A stretch of 63,370 bases of DNA from Paenibacillus rhizosphaerae. Its GTDB lineage: Bacteria; Bacillota; Bacilli; Paenibacillales; Paenibacillaceae. Below, one piece after another: positions 51,413-60,860 of the stretch. The position numbers were made by a program, and so were the translations under genes. The stretch's first letter is position 1. Each line of letters opens with the position of its first letter. The stretch spans positions 1-63,370 of the forward strand of contig NZ_JACHXJ010000011.1 of NCBI RefSeq assembly GCF_014192015.1. The letters run 5' to 3'. The notes below the pieces were generated by a model. The model was not told where the DNA came from, ran no database searches, and saw only the letters and a program-made list of their open reading frames with translations.

Positions 51413-52489
51413 TTACTGGGCTTTTTCCAACAGTTTCGGTTTGGCGAAGATCATCCGCCCCGCGGAGGTCTGCAGCACGCTCGTTACCAGCACTTCCATC
51501 ATATTGCCTATATAGTCGCGTCCGCCTTCAACCACAATCATGGTTCCGTCGTCGAGATAAGCCACTCCCTGGCCATGCTCTTTGCCGTCCTTGATCACCT
51601 GCACCATAATTTCTTCCCCCGGCAGGACGACCGGCTTCACGGCGTTAGCCAAATCGTTAATGTTCAGTACGGATACGCCTTGCAGCTCGCATACCTTGTT
51701 CAGGTTAAAATCGTTGGTCACCACTTTGCCCTGCAGCACTTTGGCGAGCTTCACCAGCTTGCTGTCCACTTCGGAAATTTCTTCGAAATCCCCTTCATAG
51801 ATCAACACCCTGACATCCAGTTCCTTCTGGATTTTGTTCAAAATATCGAGTCCTCTGCGTCCGCGGTTGCGCTTCAAGAGGTCCGAGGAATCTGCAATAT
51901 GCTGGAGCTCTTCCAGAACGAATTCGGGAATGACGATCGTTCCTTCGATAAAACCGGTTTTGCAGATATCCGCGATCCGGCCGTCAATGATGACGCTCGT
52001 ATCCAGAATTTTATGCTCCTCAATCCGGCGTTCCTCCGGCAGCTCGCCCCGGCTCCATTTGCCTGAAGTCCACAGGGACGCGAGCTCCTCTTTCTTTTCC
52101 AAGCCAATCCGCAGCCCCATATAACCGCACACGAATGTCACACCGACAGCCAGCAAATCCCCGGCATGTCCAATCCAGGCAAGGCTGGGGTAGATTAATA
52201 GAGCCAGCAGCAGTCCTCCGATCAGGCCCGACGCTCCGGCCGCCAGCTCATTCATCGGCGTGTTCGAGAACGAAGCGATAAACGAATGCAGACGATACGA
52301 TACAGCTTGAGCACACAGGGAACCAATCAACAAAAATAAAATTGCGCCAACCCCAGCGAACATCAGGCTGCCCCACAGCGAATCATCAATTCCAATTCCA
52401 GGGAACGACCAGCCTGCTGCATGATGCAGCGAGTACCCGATCCATGCCCCGCATAATCCGGCGAATGCCGTGATCGATTTCCTCAGCAT
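51413..52489 (-). CDS. yacL: PIN/TRAM-domain membrane protein YacL
   Basis: This 358-residue protein has four N-terminal membrane helices (about 5-135), a PIN nuclease-like domain starting KILDTSVIIDGRIADI with further Asp/Glu residues, and a C-terminal TRAM domain (about 285-345) for RNA binding. The family is conserved beside ispD in Bacillales. An RNase role is inferred from the fold, and no substrate is known. The ATG at 52489 follows AAGGAGGTG. Confidence 0.92.
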   Translation of the reverse strand: MLRKSITAFAGLCGAWIGYSLHHAAGWSFPGIGIDDSLWGSLMFAGVGAILFLLIGSLCAQAVSYRLHSFIASFSNTPMNELAAGASGLIGGLLLALLIYPSLAWIGHAGDLLAVGVTFVCGYMGLRIGLEKKEELASLWTSGKWSRGELPEERRIEEHKILDTSVIIDGRIADICKTGFIEGTIVIPEFVLEELQHIADSSDLLKRNRGRRGLDILNKIQKELDVRVLIYEGDFEEISEVDSKLVKLAKVLQGKVVTNDFNLNKVCELQGVSVLNINDLANAVKPVVLPGEEIMVQVIKDGKEHGQGVAYLDDGTMIVVEGGRDYIGNMMEVLVTSVLQTSAGRMIFAKPKLLEKAQ

Positions 52490-52643
52490 CAGTTCCCTCA
52501 CCTCCTTAAATCCATATTTTTAATAGTTGCAGATTTCATTAGCAGTATGGTCCATTTTGCAGCAACCTAATCCTGTATATTCCAATTTTTATTGGACGGC
52601 TGAACCTTTCTTTTGTACCATCCTACAGAAGTCTCGTTTTTGG

Positions 52644-52673
52644 TTGAAAATGGGGAATTGACTGGAATATAAT
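52644..52673 (+). promoter_or_regulatory. promoter of the gene at 52717
   Basis: TTGAAA (52644-52649), an 18-base spacer and TATAAT (52668-52673) lie ~45 bases before the ATG. Confidence 0.7.
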
Positions 52674-52716
52674 AAGTTCAATTCAAAAAACTAGAGGTTA
52701 GAGGTGAATAGGTTAC

Positions 52717-53112
52717 ATGGGCACACCAAGTTTACAAGACTTTCAAGATCAGGTTTCCGAACTGTTGCTCCGTCACCGCAGTCTGCTGGATGTATTGTCA
52801 AAGAATGGACAAAGCAGTGCCTCCGTTAACCGGTCCGTCGCCAAGGCGATTACCGATTGCGGTTGTATTGAACTTCATGCCACCAAACAAACCTTTGCTC
52901 CGGGACTGAACCTCGAGGAAGCCAAGGAAACGGTACGGACCCATGTCCAAGGGGAGCTGTGCGAGAACTGCCGCGAGGTGATCAGCACCGAGCTGGGGCG
53001 GAACCTGTTCTATATGTCGGCGCTGTGCAATCTGCTCGATATCAATATGGATGAAGTGGTCCGGAAGGAATCGCAAAAATGCTCCACCCTCGGGCTGTTT
53101 AACATGTCATAG
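52717..53112 (+). CDS. unassigned protein with Cys pairs, MazG-like C-terminal stretch
   Basis: This 131-residue soluble protein is probably mostly helical. It has cysteines at 48, 50, 82, 85, 104 and 122, in CGC and CENC groups. The segment TELGRNLFYMSALCNLLDIN (91-110) recalls the ELGDxLFY region of MazG-like NTP pyrophosphatases, but Arg replaces the metal-binding Asp, so I do not assign an activity. I recall similar unnamed proteins in Paenibacillus. It has its own promoter and terminator and stands alone on the plus strand between yacL (divergent) and pssA (convergent). AGAGGTGA precedes the ATG. Confidence 0.7.
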   Translation: MGTPSLQDFQDQVSELLLRHRSLLDVLSKNGQSSASVNRSVAKAITDCGCIELHATKQTFAPGLNLEEAKETVRTHVQGELCENCREVISTELGRNLFYMSALCNLLDINMDEVVRKESQKCSTLGLFNMS

Positions 53113-53137
53113 AACGACAAGATTTTTTATACATCAA

Positions 53138-53183
53138 AAAAAGCATTTATCTCGCTGCTCCGGGCAGGAAATAAATGCTTTTT
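53138..53183. terminator. bidirectional terminator between the gene at 52717 and pssA
   Basis: AAGCATTTAT (53141-53150) and ATAAATGCTT (53171-53180) pair perfectly, extended by flanking A and T runs on both sides. Confidence 0.85.
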
Positions 53184-53219
53184 ATTTTTTGCATCCCGTT
53201 CTATTAAACAGGACGTCGT

Positions 53220-53951
53220 TTATGAAGAGTGGTCGTTGAACACTTTATCGGACTGCTCGCGTTGACGGCGGCGTCTGCGCGACAACCTTCTCACGTTCTC
53301 TTTCACACCGTAAGCGGCATACAGCACCAGCGGCAGGAAAATCAGCTTGGAGAGCTGATCCGGGAACGTGACGGCGACCGCGACTCCGGCAAGAATGACG
53401 AACGGCGCGTACATCATCGCTTTCTTCGGAAAGCCGATTTTTTTGAAATTCGGATACCGGACCGTGCTGACCATCAGGTATGACAGCAGCAGCATGGCGA
53501 TGATCATATAGGGGGCGGAAATATCATCACGAAACAAAGATAATGTAGCAAGCACGCCGCCTGCTGCCGGTATAGGGAGACCTATAAAGTATCCAGGGCT
53601 GCCTGATTGGACGTTAAAGCGGGCGAGCCGAAGCGCCCCGCACATGGGAAATACGGCGGTTACCGTCCAGATCAGCGCGTGATGCATATCGTTGAAACAA
53701 GAAATGTACATGATAAGAGCGGGTGCAACACCAAAGGAAATTACATCCGAGAGGGAGTCCAGTTCCTTGCCCAACTCACTCTGTGCATTGAGCGCCCGGG
53801 CCACCCGGCCGTCCAATCCGTCGAGAAGCATTGCAATGATAATCATGATGGCCGCCAAGCTCAGCTTGTTGTCGAGGGCCAGCATAATCCCTACCATTCC
53901 GAGAAACAAGTTACCCAAGGTACACATGTTCGGAATTGATTTCGTAAACAT
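53220..53951 (-). CDS. pssA: CDP-diacylglycerol-serine O-phosphatidyltransferase
   Basis: This 243-residue polytopic membrane enzyme has the CDP-alcohol phosphotransferase signature DG-x2-AR-x(n)-G-x3-D-x3-D, seen as DGLDGRVARAL then GKELDSLSD (about 44-68). It makes phosphatidylserine, the precursor of phosphatidylethanolamine. No psd gene is adjacent. It ends in a very basic tail (RRLSRRRRRQREQ). It lies 54 bases after disA and may be co-transcribed with it. Confidence 0.94.
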   Translation of the reverse strand: MFTKSIPNMCTLGNLFLGMVGIMLALDNKLSLAAIMIIIAMLLDGLDGRVARALNAQSELGKELDSLSDVISFGVAPALIMYISCFNDMHHALIWTVTAVFPMCGALRLARFNVQSGSPGYFIGLPIPAAGGVLATLSLFRDDISAPYMIIAMLLLSYLMVSTVRYPNFKKIGFPKKAMMYAPFVILAGVAVAVTFPDQLSKLIFLPLVLYAAYGVKENVRRLSRRRRRQREQSDKVFNDHSS

Positions 53952-54005
53952 TTTCTCACCTCAAATATCGTAGTACCCCCATGTCATCCATTGATTGTAT
54001 GGCAT

Positions 54006-55088
54006 TTAAATTTGTCTGTCAATGAATACTTGTTCCTGCAAGCGTTTCAGTCCCTCTTTGATATTGCGGGCTCTGACTTCGCCAATTCCATCCACTTCAT
54101 CCAGTTCCTCGATCGTAGCCATCATAATATGCGGCAGCCGTTCAAAGCGTTCCACCAGGTTGTGGATGATGACATTCGGCAGACGTGGAATTTTGTTGAG
54201 GATCCGGTAACCACGGGGCGCTACAGACTCTTCTGAGGTCGCGGCCGACAACGGATATCCTAGCAGGCGGACGACATAGTGGATATCAAGCAGCTCGTCG
54301 TCGGTCGCCCGTTTCAGTCCGGCGATCATCTCGCGGATCTTCTCATCGCTGTCGTCACGGGCATAGTCTTTGTACAGGAGCCAGGCTTCTTCCTCCATGT
54401 TGCTTACGAGTTCTTCCATCTGCATGCTGATCAGGCGCCCTTCATTCCCGAGCTCGTTGATGTAGCGCTTGATTTCCATTTTGATGCGCAGGACCATCTC
54501 CACACGCTGGATGACGTTGACCACTTCGGGAACGGTGACCAGCTCTTCGAATTCGGAAGCCGACAGGTTCGTCAGCGACTGGTTCAACACCGCCCGGTAC
54601 TTCTCCAGCGTCTGAAGCGCCTGGTTGGCTTTGGTCAGAATGACGCCGATCTCTTTCAGCGCGTAGCGGAGCGTGCCTTGGTACAAGGTAATGATGTTCC
54701 GGCGCTGGGAAATCGACACGACCAGCTTGCCGGTCTGTTTGGCGACCCGCTCGGCTGTCCGGTGCCGAATCCCCGTTTCGATCGAAGAAATGGATGAATC
54801 CGGAATCAGCTGGGTGTTGGCATACAGAATCCGCTTCAGGTCCTCGCTCAAAATGATGGCCCCGTCCATCTTGGCCAGCTCATATAAGTAGTTGGGCGAA
54901 AAATCGCAGTTGATGGAGAAGCCTCCGTCCACAACCTCCATCACTTCGGGACTGTAGCCGACCACCAGCAGTCCCCCGGTTTTGGCGCGCAGCACGTTTT
55001 CCAGGCCGTCGCGAAACGGCGTGCCGGGTGCCACGAGCTTCAATAAATCGTTCATTTTCTCCAATTGGCTCGGTTCTTTCATCTTCAT
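54006..55088 (-). CDS. disA: DNA integrity scanning protein DisA (diadenylate cyclase)
   Basis: This 360-residue protein has an N-terminal DAC domain with the catalytic DGAIILSEDL and RHRTAERVA motifs. A helical spine and a C-terminal helix-hairpin-helix domain (EELDEVDGIGEVRARNI) bind branched DNA. It makes c-di-AMP and pauses at recombination intermediates. It starts 7 bases after radA, whose product is known to interact with DisA in B. subtilis. Confidence 0.97.
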   Translation of the reverse strand: MKMKEPSQLEKMNDLLKLVAPGTPFRDGLENVLRAKTGGLLVVGYSPEVMEVVDGGFSINCDFSPNYLYELAKMDGAIILSEDLKRILYANTQLIPDSSISSIETGIRHRTAERVAKQTGKLVVSISQRRNIITLYQGTLRYALKEIGVILTKANQALQTLEKYRAVLNQSLTNLSASEFEELVTVPEVVNVIQRVEMVLRIKMEIKRYINELGNEGRLISMQMEELVSNMEEEAWLLYKDYARDDSDEKIREMIAGLKRATDDELLDIHYVVRLLGYPLSAATSEESVAPRGYRILNKIPRLPNVIIHNLVERFERLPHIMMATIEELDEVDGIGEVRARNIKEGLKRLQEQVFIDRQI

Positions 55089-55095
55089 TTGCCCC

Positions 55096-56463
55096 CTAAT
55101 CTAACGCGACCGCTAGTGCATCTGCAACGGTACTCACTCCGATGATTTCAATACCTTTGGGGTGCCTCCATCCTTTCAAACTTTTCTCCGGTAAAATAAT
55201 CCGCTTGAACCCCAGCTTCTCCGCTTCCCGGACGCGCTGTTCCACACGGGATACGCCCCGGACCTCGCCGGTCAGGCCGACTTCGCCGAACATGACGTCA
55301 TACGGCTTTGTCGGAATATCCCGAAAGCTGGAGGCGATGCTGACGGCGATGGCCAGATCGACCGCCGGTTCGTCCAGCTTGACGCCCCCCGCCACGTTCA
55401 GGTACGCATCCTGATTCTGCAGGAACATGCCCATCCGCTTCTCCAGCACCGCAATGATGAGTCCCATCCGGTGATGGTCGATCCCGGTGCACATGCGCCG
55501 GGGTGACGGAAAATGCGTGGAAGAGATCAAGGCCTGAAGCTCGACCAGGACGGGTCTGGTGCCCTCCATGCTGGCCACGACTGTGGATCCCGCCACGCCG
55601 AGCGGGCGCTCGGACAGAAACAGCTCTGACGGGTTCCCGACTTCGACCAGCCCGACCTCGTTCATCTCGAAAATGCCGATCTCATTTGTCGATCCAAAGC
55701 GGTTCTTAACGGCTCTTAACAGCCGATAGGTATGATGACGCTCGCCTTCAAAATAAAGCACACAGTCCACCATATGCTCCAGCAGCCTCGGTCCGGCGAT
55801 GGCTCCTTCCTTTGTAACATGCCCCACCAGGACGGTGGCGATGCCGAGCCCCTTGGCTACCCGCATAAACCGGGCCGTGCATTCCCGGACCTGCGCCACG
55901 CTTCCCGGCGCGCTGGTCACCTCGGGAATATAGACCGTCTGGATGGAGTCGATCACCAGAAACTGAGGCTTTACAGTCTCGATCGCCTCTTCGATCAGAT
56001 CCATATTAGTCTCGCACAGAACGTACAGTTCCGGCGACAGGGCGCCGAGGCGATCCGCCCGGAGCTTGGTCTGGCGAACCGATTCCTCGCCGGACACGTA
56101 CAGCACGCGCAGGCCGGACTGCGTCAGAGCGTGCGACGTTTGCAGGAGCAGGGTCGACTTGCCGATGCCGGGGTCGCCCCCCACTAGAATGAGCGATCCG
56201 GGAACGATCCCGCCGCCCAGAACGCGGTTCAGCTCGCCGATCCCGGTCAGCACCCTTGCTTCCTGGCTGCTCTCTATATTTATGATCGAAAGCGGCTTTT
56301 CTTTACTATGAAAAAGCGGGGAATTCATCCCCTGCGTCTTGATGATGCTTTCCGTTTCTTCTACCATCGAGTTCCAGGCTTGGCAGCCTGGACACTTCCC
56401 GTACCATTTGGCAGCTTCATAGCCGCACTCGGTACAGTAAAACTTCGTTTTCGATTTGGCCAT
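55096..56463 (-). CDS. radA: DNA repair protein RadA/Sms
   Basis: This 455-residue protein has an N-terminal zinc finger (CTEC and CPGC), a RecA-like ATPase with Walker A GGDPGIGKSTLLLQ, the RadA-specific KNRFG motif, and a Lon-like C-terminal domain. It helps process recombination intermediates as a helicase-like branch migration protein. AAAGGAGA precedes the ATG. A terminator separates it from clpC, so it probably has its own promoter near 56530-56580. Confidence 0.97.
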   Translation of the reverse strand: MAKSKTKFYCTECGYEAAKWYGKCPGCQAWNSMVEETESIIKTQGMNSPLFHSKEKPLSIINIESSQEARVLTGIGELNRVLGGGIVPGSLILVGGDPGIGKSTLLLQTSHALTQSGLRVLYVSGEESVRQTKLRADRLGALSPELYVLCETNMDLIEEAIETVKPQFLVIDSIQTVYIPEVTSAPGSVAQVRECTARFMRVAKGLGIATVLVGHVTKEGAIAGPRLLEHMVDCVLYFEGERHHTYRLLRAVKNRFGSTNEIGIFEMNEVGLVEVGNPSELFLSERPLGVAGSTVVASMEGTRPVLVELQALISSTHFPSPRRMCTGIDHHRMGLIIAVLEKRMGMFLQNQDAYLNVAGGVKLDEPAVDLAIAVSIASSFRDIPTKPYDVMFGEVGLTGEVRGVSRVEQRVREAEKLGFKRIILPEKSLKGWRHPKGIEIIGVSTVADALAVALD

Positions 56464-56555
56464 GCGTTCTCCTTTGCTGCCCCCAATTTGTCTAATTATG
56501 TCGTTACCTCAGAAATTTGGCATTATTTTAAGTTTACCATTTATTAAGATTTATC

Positions 56556-56579
56556 GTAAAGTCTATCCAAAAACTTTAC
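56556..56579. repeat. inverted repeat upstream of radA
   Basis: GTAAAGT (56556-56562) and ACTTTAC (56573-56579) are exact inverted copies with a 10-base spacer, in the A/T-rich stretch where the radA promoter should be. It could be an operator. Confidence 0.5.
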
Positions 56580-56605
56580 ATTGATTTAGCAGGGGTAAGA
56601 AAACA

Positions 56606-56656
56606 TTAAAAGGGACTGACACGCCAGGTCCATAAAAACCGGCGGGGCAATCCCTT
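56606..56656 (-). terminator. terminator after clpC
   Basis: On the minus strand AAGGGATTG (56656 to 56648) pairs with CAGTCCCTT (56618 to 56610), with one wobble, and TTTAATG follows. The enclosed loop is long (29 bases) and can form a smaller GC stem. Confidence 0.55.
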
Positions 56657-56691
56657 GTTGTTTCAGGCTTCGTATGATGTCACCGGCTCAT

Positions 56692-59142
56692 TTACGACTG
56701 CGTATTGGCCGATACATTTTCGTTTTTGTTGACCGTCAGCGCGCCGTTCTCTTCATCGATGATCAGCGAGTCGCCTTTGGATACATGGCCCGTGAGCAAT
56801 TCTTCCGACAGACGGTCCTCGATATGCTTCTGGATCGCCCGGCGGAGCGGACGGGCACCGAATGCCGGGTCGTAGCCTTCCTTCGCAAGAAATGCCTTGG
56901 CTTTATCCGTGAGGGTAAAGTCGACATCGAATTCGCGCAGGCGTTTACGCAGCTCTTCGGTCATCGTCGTTACGATCTCGGCGATGTGCTTCTCTTCGAG
57001 CGAGTGGAAGACGATGATTTCGTCGATCCGGTTCAGGAACTCCGGACGGAAGCTCTTCTTCAGCTCTCCCATCACTTTATCCTTCATGTTGTTGTAATCG
57101 GCCCCGGCGTCAGCGGCTGCCGTGAAGCCCATCGTGGAGTTCCGCTTGATCGCTTCCGCACCGACGTTGGAGGTCAGAATGATCAACGTGTTACGGAAGT
57201 CCACCACACGGCCCTTGGAGTCGGTCAGACGGCCGTCTTCCAGCACTTGAAGCAGAATGTTGAACACTTCAGGGTGCGCCTTCTCGATTTCGTCCAGCAG
57301 GACGACCGAGTACGGCTTACGGCGTACTTTCTCGGTCAGCTGGCCGCCTTCGTCATAGCCGACGTATCCCGGAGGCGCTCCGACCAGCCGGGACGTGGAG
57401 TGTTTCTCCATGTACTCGGACATGTCGATGCGGACTACCGCATTTTCGTCGCCGAACATCGCTTCGGCCAAAGCACGGGCCAGTTCGGTTTTACCGACAC
57501 CCGTAGGTCCAAGGAAGATGAACGATCCAATCGGACGCTTCGGATCCTTCAGACCGGCACGGGAACGTCTTACCGCGCGGCTGACCGCCTTGACAGCTTC
57601 TTCCTGGCCAATAACGCGTTCGTGCAGGATGGTTTCCATATTCAGCAGGCGTTCCGTTTCTTCTTCCTTCAGCTTGCTGACCGGAATACCGGTCCAGCTG
57701 GCCACAACCTGGGCGATATCCTCAGGCGTCACTTCGGAGTCCGTACGGCCCTGTTTTTCTTTCCATTGGTTCTTCGTGACGTCGAGCTCTTCGCGGATCT
57801 TTTGCTCGGTATCGCGAAGGGCGGCCGCTTTCTCGAATTCCTGGCTTTGCACGGCCGAATCCTTCTCCTTGCGGATATCTTCAAGCCGGCTTTCCAGTTC
57901 CTTCAGATTCGGCGGAATGGTGTACGTGTGAAGCCTTACCTTGGAGCCCGCCTCGTCGATCAGGTCGATCGCTTTATCCGGCAGGAACCGGTCGGAAATG
58001 TAACGGTCCGACAGCTTCACAGCTTCCACGATCGCCTCATCCGTAATTTTCACGCGGTGATGGGCTTCGTAGCGGTCGCGCAGGCCGAACAGAATTTGAA
58101 TCGCCTCTTCCGGAGACGGCTGATCCACCGTGATAGGCTGGAAACGGCGCTCCAGAGCGGCGTCTTTCTCGATATATTTGCGGTACTCATCCAGCGTGGT
58201 GGCACCGATGCACTGCAGCTCGCCACGAGCAAGCGACGGCTTCAGAATGTTGGATGCGTCGATGGCGCCTTCCGCGCCGCCCGCACCGATCAGCGTATGC
58301 AGCTCGTCGATAAAGAGGATGATGTTGCCCGCTTGGCGGATCTCATCCATGATTTTCTTCAAACGGTCCTCGAATTCGCCGCGGTATTTCGTACCGGCTA
58401 CAACCGATCCCATGTCCAGCGTCATAACGCGTTTGTCGCGCAGCGTTTCCGGGATTTCATTGTTAATGATTTTTTGAGCCAGGCCTTCGGCGATGGCGGT
58501 TTTACCAACCCCCGGCTCCCCGATCAGCACCGGATTGTTTTTGGTCCGGCGGCTAAGGACCTGGATGACCCTTTCGATTTCCTTGCTGCGGCCGATGACC
58601 GGATCCAGGTTGCCTTCCTTGGCAATCGCAGTCAAGTCGCGAGCCAGGCTGTCAAGCGTCGGCGTGCTGACGTTGGATTGGTTGCCGTGATGGCTGGATA
58701 CGGCCTCGCTGCTGCCCAGCAGCTGCAGCACTTGCTGGCGGGCCTTGTTCAGGCTGATGCCGAGATTATTCAACACACGGGCGGCCACGCCTTCGCCTTC
58801 ACGAATGAGGCCGAGCAGGATGTGCTCTGTTCCCACATACGTATGGCCCAGTTTGCGCGCTTCGTCCATGGACAGTTCAATCACCTTTTTGGCGCGAGGG
58901 GTATAAGCGATATTCGTCGGCTGTTCCTGCCCCCGCCCGATGAGCGTTTCCACTTCATCCTGGATTTTTTCAAGGCCAAGTCCGAGTCCGATTAAAGCTT
59001 TAGCGGCAATGCCGTCCCCTTCCCGGATCAGTCCGAGCAAAATATGCTCCGTACCAATGTTGTTATGCCCTAAACGAACCGCTTCCTCTTGTGCCAGTGC
59101 GAGCACCTTCTGCGCACGTTCCGTAAATCTTCCGAACATCAT
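56692..59142 (-). CDS. clpC: Clp protease ATPase ClpC
   Basis: This 816-residue Hsp100 unfoldase has two N-terminal Clp repeats (both with LGHNNIGTEHILLGL-type cores), AAA1 with GEPGVGKTAIAEG, a UVR-containing middle domain (about 418-455), AAA2 with GPTGVGKTELARA, and a C-terminal domain. It feeds ClpP with proteins marked by McsB arginine phosphorylation or by adaptors such as MecA. It is fourth in the ctsR operon and shares repression by CtsR. Confidence 0.98.
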   Translation of the reverse strand: MMFGRFTERAQKVLALAQEEAVRLGHNNIGTEHILLGLIREGDGIAAKALIGLGLGLEKIQDEVETLIGRGQEQPTNIAYTPRAKKVIELSMDEARKLGHTYVGTEHILLGLIREGEGVAARVLNNLGISLNKARQQVLQLLGSSEAVSSHHGNQSNVSTPTLDSLARDLTAIAKEGNLDPVIGRSKEIERVIQVLSRRTKNNPVLIGEPGVGKTAIAEGLAQKIINNEIPETLRDKRVMTLDMGSVVAGTKYRGEFEDRLKKIMDEIRQAGNIILFIDELHTLIGAGGAEGAIDASNILKPSLARGELQCIGATTLDEYRKYIEKDAALERRFQPITVDQPSPEEAIQILFGLRDRYEAHHRVKITDEAIVEAVKLSDRYISDRFLPDKAIDLIDEAGSKVRLHTYTIPPNLKELESRLEDIRKEKDSAVQSQEFEKAAALRDTEQKIREELDVTKNQWKEKQGRTDSEVTPEDIAQVVASWTGIPVSKLKEEETERLLNMETILHERVIGQEEAVKAVSRAVRRSRAGLKDPKRPIGSFIFLGPTGVGKTELARALAEAMFGDENAVVRIDMSEYMEKHSTSRLVGAPPGYVGYDEGGQLTEKVRRKPYSVVLLDEIEKAHPEVFNILLQVLEDGRLTDSKGRVVDFRNTLIILTSNVGAEAIKRNSTMGFTAAADAGADYNNMKDKVMGELKKSFRPEFLNRIDEIIVFHSLEEKHIAEIVTTMTEELRKRLREFDVDFTLTDKAKAFLAKEGYDPAFGARPLRRAIQKHIEDRLSEELLTGHVSKGDSLIIDEENGALTVNKNENVSANTQS

Positions 59143-59219
59143 ATCTCCTGCACCTCCATGAGTTTTATCATCGCTTCTCTAATTAAGTCCTTCATCGTAA
59201 AGCTGTATATCATAAAGGC

Positions 59220-60278
59220 TCAGCGCTTTCCAAGGGTTTCCCGGATGAGCTTCGCCCGGTAAATATCGCGTTCTTCGGTGTTCATATCATGACCGTAGGT
59301 TTTCTGCAGGAAGCCCGGCTGGGTCATCACATTCAGTTCATTCATCACCGGAATGGAAGGCCCTTCGAGAATCCCGAGATCAACCCCAAGGCGTACGTCG
59401 GAGAGACGCTGCCCCGCCTCCTTCGAATCCATCACTTCCGCGTAGGATAAAATCCCGTAGGACCGTTTGATGCGGTCGGTAATGCGGAGTCTGGAATCGT
59501 TCATAAGCCGTGTGCGTGCATTTTTCTCATGCTCGATAATCTGCAGCACGACGCTGTGAAGGTTGTCGATGATTTCATTTTCGGTCTGCCCCAAGGTAAT
59601 CTGATTCGAGATTTGGAACAGGTTACCTATTGCTTCGCTGCCTTCCCCGTAAATTCCTCTAACGGTGAGCCCAACTTGTGAAACGGCGGATAAAATCCGG
59701 TTGATCTGCTGGGTCATCACCAGCGCCGGCAGGTGCATCATGACCGAAGCCCGCAGGCCTGTGCCCACATTGGTTGGACAGCTGGTCAAGTACCCGTGCT
59801 TATCGTCAAAGGCGTAATCGATGTATTCCTCGAATTTATCGTCAATGCTCGAGGCCTTCTCCCAGGCTTGGCGGATCTGAAAACCGGGGTATAGACATTG
59901 AATGCGAAGATGGTCCTCTTCGTTAATCATAATGCTGACCGATTCGTCCTCACTGAGGATCACCGCGCCATGCTGGGATTCATTCGCCAAATTCGGGCTG
60001 ATCAAATGTTTCTCTACCAGCACCCTTTTGTCCAGCGGATCGATGTGGTCGAGCTCCACGGTATAAAAAGTTCCAAAAGACTGAAGGTGATCACTGGGAA
60101 TACCCGTCAGACGTTTGAGCACTTCCTCCGACTGCTGGCGGGTGGCCAATAGCGGAAAAGGAAGATGCTGCAGGTTGCGCGCAACCCGAACCCGGCTGCT
60201 GATGACGATTTCGGAAGCATCGGCCTGGCCGCGCATCCAATCGCTCAGCGCTTTCTCGGTAAACCGGAGATTTGGCAT
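59220..60278 (-). CDS. mcsB: protein arginine kinase McsB
   Basis: This 352-residue phosphagen-kinase homologue has VISSRVRVARNL and the catalytic loop CPTNVGTGLRASVMMHLP with the active Cys. McsB phosphorylates arginines, inactivates CtsR and marks proteins for ClpCP. The ATG at 60278 follows AAGGAGGAGG; the longer frame lies inside mcsA. It needs McsA, encoded 28 bases upstream. Confidence 0.96.
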   Translation of the reverse strand: MPNLRFTEKALSDWMRGQADASEIVISSRVRVARNLQHLPFPLLATRQQSEEVLKRLTGIPSDHLQSFGTFYTVELDHIDPLDKRVLVEKHLISPNLANESQHGAVILSEDESVSIMINEEDHLRIQCLYPGFQIRQAWEKASSIDDKFEEYIDYAFDDKHGYLTSCPTNVGTGLRASVMMHLPALVMTQQINRILSAVSQVGLTVRGIYGEGSEAIGNLFQISNQITLGQTENEIIDNLHSVVLQIIEHEKNARTRLMNDSRLRITDRIKRSYGILSYAEVMDSKEAGQRLSDVRLGVDLGILEGPSIPVMNELNVMTQPGFLQKTYGHDMNTEERDIYRAKLIRETLGKR

Positions 60279-60306
60279 CACGCATTCCTCCTCCTTCGAG
60301 TGAACT

Positions 60307-60831
60307 TTACTGTTCCGACAATTCTTTCTCAAGCGTACGGATCTGGTCGCGCAGCTTCGCAGCTTCTTCGAATTCCTCTTCATGAATACGCTGCTGAAGC
60401 TCAAGCTTCAAGCCGTCGATTTTCCGTTTGGCTTGAATTTTGCTGCCGCCTCTCTTGGGCAACTTGCCGACATGTACGGTACTGCCGTGGACTCTTTTGA
60501 ACAGAGGGTCCAGGCGGCTGCCGAAATATTTGTAACAGGAGCTGCAGCCGAACCGGCCGATCTTGCTAAACTGCGAGTACGTCATCCCGCACTCTTCGCA
60601 TCTCAGCGATTGAGCAGCCTTGGCGCTGCTTGCCGCTCCCTTGCCGGCCATGTCAATGTCCATCAGACCAGACAGCAGGCTGTGTATAGAAAATCCGCCA
60701 GAGGTTCCGGGGATCATTTCCCCTTTCTCCCGGGCACAGGATTCGCAAAAGTGAAACTCCGTCTTCTCACCATTCACAATCTTGGTAAAATGGAGAGTCG
60801 CCGGTCTCTTACCACATTCTTGGCAAAGCAT
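60307..60831 (-). CDS. mcsA: McsA, zinc-binding activator of McsB
   Basis: This 174-residue protein has four CxxC pairs (CQEC, CESC, CEEC, CSSC) for two zinc sites and a C-terminal UVR motif (LQQRIHEEEFEEAAKLRDQI) like that in ClpC's middle domain. It activates the McsB kinase and links heat or metal stress to CtsR inactivation. Confidence 0.96.
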   Translation of the reverse strand: MLCQECGKRPATLHFTKIVNGEKTEFHFCESCAREKGEMIPGTSGGFSIHSLLSGLMDIDMAGKGAASSAKAAQSLRCEECGMTYSQFSKIGRFGCSSCYKYFGSRLDPLFKRVHGSTVHVGKLPKRGGSKIQAKRKIDGLKLELQQRIHEEEFEEAAKLRDQIRTLEKELSEQ

Positions 60832-60860
60832 ACCGATGTACCTCCTTTTTCTCCGTAAGC

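Noticed and set aside
56674..58995. A 773-codon plus-strand open frame opposite clpC
   Set aside because: Antisense shadow of ClpC, with no start signal or domain.
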